A stretch of 8,221 nucleotides of DNA from contig JAIVJP010000012.1 in assembly GCA_020199975.1 (NCBI GenBank), forward strand, positions 1-8,221. The letters are read 5' to 3'. The notes under the pieces were generated by a model, which saw only the letters and a program-made list of their open reading frames with translations, did no database searches and was not told where the DNA came from. Both the position numbers and the translations under genes were made by a program. How positions within the stretch are numbered: the first letter of the stretch is position 1; the number at the start of each line of letters is the position of its first letter. Below are positions 6,167 through 8,221 of the stretch, in pieces. This DNA comes from Acidobacteriota bacterium. GTDB lineage: Bacteria > Acidobacteriota > Blastocatellia > Pyrinomonadales > Pyrinomonadaceae.

Positions 6167-6763
6167 TCAGGTGTAAAGACCCTGATTATAAAATGGCGCA
6201 AAGGCGGCAATCAGCGCCAGTTCAAAACTCATTGACCGGGTTACGAGGTCGCGTGTTAGCACCCCCCATGCACCCTGACGGCTGCGTACGTCGCGCTTGC
6301 CTGCCACGTCATCGATCACCCAGCCTAGTTCCTGGTGACCTTCGATCACACTCTTCACAATTCTAGCCGGGACTGAAATCGATGGTGAGGAACCGAACCA
6401 TCCTCTCTTGTCGTCAGTGGCGTAGGCCCATCCGCGTAGAAACGTGTGCCACTCGCCCTCAATCGAAATCGAGTGAAACCCTCCCTCGAGTCCGACATAA
6501 ATCTCAGCCTCCAGACGCTGGCCGCGAAGCAGGTCGCGGACTGCCAGAGCCCTCTCCCGTGCGCCCTGCATAAGCTCCCAGTCGGTTAGGGGCATAGCGG
6601 GCGCGTTGGTACTTACGGCACGCGCCACGACGTTAACTTTCGCCCATGAGGGATCGATTTCCGCGACACGGGCCACACACGCACGGAGCGCAATGATCTT
6701 GGCTGCGCGGTCCGAGCCTAGAGCAATCGTTTTGATTGAGGACTGGGATTGGGACCGGTTCAA
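6167..6763 (-). CDS. yjjX: inosine/xanthosine triphosphatase, YjjX (DUF84) family
   Basis: Members hydrolyse deaminated purine triphosphates (ITP, XTP) to keep them out of nucleic acids. The 198-residue protein shows the family's segments in order. An N-terminal IALGSDRAAKIIAL (13-26) corresponds to the usual G-S/T-x-N-P-x-K nucleotide loop, with the Asn-Pro replaced by Asp-Arg and Ala. It is followed by GARERALA (67-74), IYVGLEGG (88-95), the HQELG-WVIDD stretch (143-152) and QGAWGVLTRDLVTR (163-176). The end, AFAPFYNQGLYT, is also typical. The start must be TTG at 6763: an in-frame TAG lies three codons upstream and no ATG or GTG precedes the conserved loop. A weak TTAGG lies about 8 bp before it. 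It is the first gene of the row leading to hicB and tdk, and a promoter candidate lies about 85 bp upstream. The altered nucleotide loop makes exact substrate choice uncertain. Confidence 0.88.
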   Translation of the reverse strand: MNRSQSQSSIKTIALGSDRAAKIIALRACVARVAEIDPSWAKVNVVARAVSTNAPAMPLTDWELMQGARERALAVRDLLRGQRLEAEIYVGLEGGFHSISIEGEWHTFLRGWAYATDDKRGWFGSSPSISVPARIVKSVIEGHQELGWVIDDVAGKRDVRSRQGAWGVLTRDLVTRSMSFELALIAAFAPFYNQGLYT

Positions 6764-6848
6764 GATTGCCTAACTGACGGACGAGAATTGCTGCAGTGAG
6801 CACCCAGTGCGGTTGCCGCGCTGGGGACCCCGGCGAAACGCGTCAGAG

Positions 6849-6876
6849 GCTATAACAGTCCGGCTCTTTGCGTCAA
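6849..6876 (-). promoter_or_regulatory. candidate sigma-70-type promoter for the yjjX-hicB-tdk row
   Basis: On the minus strand TTGACG (plus-strand 6871-6876) and TATAGC (6849-6854) are separated by 16 bp, matching the -35 and -10 consensus at 5 and 4 of 6 positions. Transcription would begin near 6841, leaving a leader of about 78 nt before the TTG start. That leader contains a near-palindrome CGCTGGGGACCCCGGCG (6819-6835). This is a match to consensus only. Confidence 0.45.
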
Positions 6877-6951
6877 AGAAGGCTTTCTCGAATCCTAAGC
6901 TGGAGAATCAACACCGCATGCGCCTGCAGCTAAGAATAGTCCGAAGCGATT

Positions 6952-7000
6952 CACGAAATAACACGAAAAGACACTAAATTAGCTTTCGTGTCGGTTCGTG
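6952..7000. repeat. interrupted inverted repeat CACGAA...TTCGTG
   Basis: CACGAA (6952-6957) pairs with TTCGTG (6995-7000). After a 3-by-3 internal loop, ACACGAAA (6961-6968) pairs with TTTCGTGT (6984-6991), giving 14 pairs around a 15-nt A/T-rich loop. The arms also contain direct copies of CACGAA and TTCGTG. It sits in the divergent intergenic region and is probably a dispersed repeat. A binding site for a dimeric regulator is an alternative. Confidence 0.6.
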
Positions 7001-7010
7001 TGGTGTAGTG

Positions 7011-7058
7011 GATCGGTGTTGGCCCCAACCGTTGCTCAAAATAGGGCCATCACCGATC
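7011..7058. repeat. 15-bp stem inverted repeat just upstream of the synthase promoter
   Basis: GATCGGTGTTGGCCC (7011-7025) pairs with GGGCCATCACCGATC (7044-7058) at 14 of 15 positions, the exception being one T-T mismatch (7019 and 7050). The loop is 18 nt. The right arm ends 11 bp before the -35 box of the candidate promoter at 7070-7098, so the structure is not in that transcript. It could be an operator, a second repeat element next to the one at 6952-7000, or the terminator-like end of a leftward or rightward RNA. No T-run follows either arm. Confidence 0.65.
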
Positions 7059-7069
7059 TGTGGCTTATC

Positions 7070-7098
7070 TTGACATTCAATTCTGCCGTTGTTGTAAT
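7070..7098 (+). promoter_or_regulatory. strong sigma-70-type promoter for the LeuA/homocitrate synthase-family gene
   Basis: A perfect TTGACA -35 box (7070-7075) and TGTAAT -10 box (7093-7098, 5 of 6 consensus) are separated by exactly 17 bp. Transcription would start around 7104-7106, giving a leader of about 45 nt with the ribosome binding site near its end. There is no room for a long attenuator in this leader. It is the best promoter match in the window. Confidence 0.75.
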
Positions 7099-7136
7099 CG
7101 AACCAGATTAACAACCTGAAAAGTTTATTGTTGACC

Positions 7137-7142
7137 GGAGGG
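7137..7142 (+). promoter_or_regulatory. ribosome binding site that fixes the GTG start at 7150
   Basis: GGAGGG at 7137-7142 lies 7 bp before GTG at 7150. An in-frame TGA at 7132-7134 excludes any longer form, and the next in-frame ATG (7312) would lie inside the catalytic barrel, so GTG is the start. Confidence 0.85.
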
Positions 7143-7149
7143 ATTTGCG

Positions 7150-8221
7150 GTGCCTGCTAACGAACTAGTTTACGATTGGAACTATATTGATCCCCTTATT
7201 AAGGCACCTAACCGTCACGTTGGTTTTGACGACGAAACCCTGCGCGACGGTTTGCAGTCACCTTCAGTTTGCGAACCCACGGTCGAGAAGAAGATTGAAC
7301 TGCTCCATCTGATGAATGCGCTGGGCATCGATACCGCCGATATCGGCTTGCCCGGAGCGGGTGGGACTCATGCGGCGGGCGTGGAGCGTATGGCTCGCGA
7401 GATAGTCGATAAGAAACTCAAGATCCGCCCCAACTGCGCGGCGCGTACTCTTCGCAGCGACATCATTCCCATTGTCGAAATTTCGCAACGGGCCGGGATT
7501 CCTATCGAAGCCTGCACGTTCATCGGCTCTTCATCAGTGCGCTTCTTTGCGGAAGACTGGACGCTGGAGAGACTCCTCGAAATGACCGAAGATGCGGTCA
7601 CATTTGCGGTCAAGGAGGGCGTGCCCGTGATGTACGTCACGGAAGACACCACCCGCGCAGACCCGGGAACGCTGCGCGCGCTTTACACGACCGCGATTCG
7701 ATGCGGGGCAAAGGCGGTTTGTGTCTGTGACACGGTGGGCCACTCTACTCCCGATGGCGCGCGCGCCGTCGTGCGGTTTGTTAAAAAAATCATCGAGGAG
7801 CAAGGCGGAAGCGTGAGACTCGACTGGCATGGACATCAAGACCGCGGACTCGGTGTGATCAATTCGATCGCCGCCATCGAAGGAGGTGCGGATCAAGTTC
7901 ATGGATCGGCCCTGGGAATCGGCGAACGGGTTGGCAATACGCCGATGGATCAGTTGCTGGTGAACCTCAAACTCATGGGTTGGATCGACAACGACTTGGC
8001 GCGACTCGGCGAGTATTGCGAAGTCGCCTCGTCGGCATGCAACTGGACGATACCTTTCAATTATCCCGTGTTTGGCCGCGATGCCTTTCGCACAGCCACT
8101 GGCGTACACGCCGCCGCCGTGATCAAGAGCTACCGGAAGGGGGACCGAGCCCTTGCCGACCTTGTTTACTCGGGCGTACCGGCCGGTCAATTTGGGCTGG
8201 AGCAAATCATTGAGATTGGGC
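7150..8221 (+). CDS. 2-isopropylmalate/homocitrate synthase-family enzyme (3' end outside window)
   Basis: This is an enzyme of the DRE-TIM metallolyase group that condenses acetyl-CoA with a 2-oxo acid: 2-isopropylmalate synthase in leucine synthesis, or homocitrate synthase and its relatives. The first 357 residues are visible. The TIM-barrel entry motif is DETLRDG (28-34), with the catalytic Arg32 and metal-binding Asp33. The metal-binding HGH is at 227-229 in LDWHGHQDRGLGVINS, and GIGERVGN (256-263) is the family's GxGERxGN motif. The visible end, VYSGVPAGQFGLEQIIEIG, corresponds to the region after the barrel that normally precedes a short closing segment, so roughly 50 or more residues are missing. 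The GTG start is supported by GGAGGG 7 bp upstream and a consensus promoter. DRGLG after HGH differs from the usual D-x-G-x-A of LeuA and may mark a subfamily. I cannot tell isopropylmalate from homocitrate or citramalate synthase without the neighbours. Confidence 0.92.
   Translation, partial: MPANELVYDWNYIDPLIKAPNRHVGFDDETLRDGLQSPSVCEPTVEKKIELLHLMNALGIDTADIGLPGAGGTHAAGVERMAREIVDKKLKIRPNCAARTLRSDIIPIVEISQRAGIPIEACTFIGSSSVRFFAEDWTLERLLEMTEDAVTFAVKEGVPVMYVTEDTTRADPGTLRALYTTAIRCGAKAVCVCDTVGHSTPDGARAVVRFVKKIIEEQGGSVRLDWHGHQDRGLGVINSIAAIEGGADQVHGSALGIGERVGNTPMDQLLVNLKLMGWIDNDLARLGEYCEVASSACNWTIPFNYPVFGRDAFRTATGVHAAAVIKSYRKGDRALADLVYSGVPAGQFGLEQIIEIG

Noticed and set aside
7534..8205. Minus-strand 223-codon open frame
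   Set aside because: It is the antisense shadow of the synthase gene, whose catalytic motifs are all on the plus strand.
1..8221. CRISPR array, tRNA/rRNA genes, transposase, prophage or defence island
   Set aside because: No regularly spaced repeats, cloverleaf with T-loop sequence, transposase motif or phage protein was seen on either strand.

Overview
The window looks like a stretch of ordinary chromosome from a free-living Gram-negative-type bacterium, most plausibly an Acidobacteriota member near Blastocatellia. This placement is inferred. It rests on a lipoprotein with an Asn/Thr-rich linker after the lipid-attachment cysteine, on hairpin-type intergenic repeats of a kind I associate with that group, and on the overall protein flavour. 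No 16S, ribosomal or other decisive phylogenetic marker is present.

Layout, left to right. (1) 1-609, plus strand: the C-terminal part of the excision nuclease subunit UvrC, cut by the window edge. A cluster of short direct and inverted repeats follows its stop codon. (2) 871-1359, plus: a four-helix DUF2231 membrane protein with a strong ribosome binding site. (3) 1360-1613: a convergent intergenic region full of small hairpin repeats. (4) 3298 to 1614, minus: a two-gene unit, a LolA-like lipoprotein followed 17 bp later by a membrane-anchored protein of unknown function. (5) 3299-3777: non-coding, with a GC palindrome in the lipoprotein leader and a long, nearly perfect inverted repeat at 3459-3537 that looks like a MITE or REP-type element. 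(6) 3778-4368, minus: a solitary AbiEii-like nucleotidyltransferase. (7) 4369-5272: about 900 bp with no gene I can defend. (8) 6763 to 5273, minus: a compact row of an ITP/XTP-cleaning phosphatase (YjjX family), an orphan HicB-like protein and thymidine kinase. (9) 6764-7149: a divergent control region with a minus-strand promoter candidate, two hairpins and a very good plus-strand promoter. (10) 7150 to the right edge, plus: most of a 2-isopropylmalate/homocitrate synthase-family enzyme, GTG-started and cut by the window end.

Functional reading. The yjjX-hicB-tdk row joins two nucleotide-metabolism enzymes, one removing damaged purine triphosphates and one salvaging thymidine, with a small HicB-fold protein sitting 7 bp before tdk. 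The lipoprotein pair is an envelope unit of unknown purpose. I did not find a defence island, CRISPR array, prophage, transposase, tRNA or rRNA. The points most worth a second look are the orphan HicB in front of tdk, the solitary AbiEii-like protein beside a gene-free stretch, the envelope pair, and the intergenic inverted repeats.
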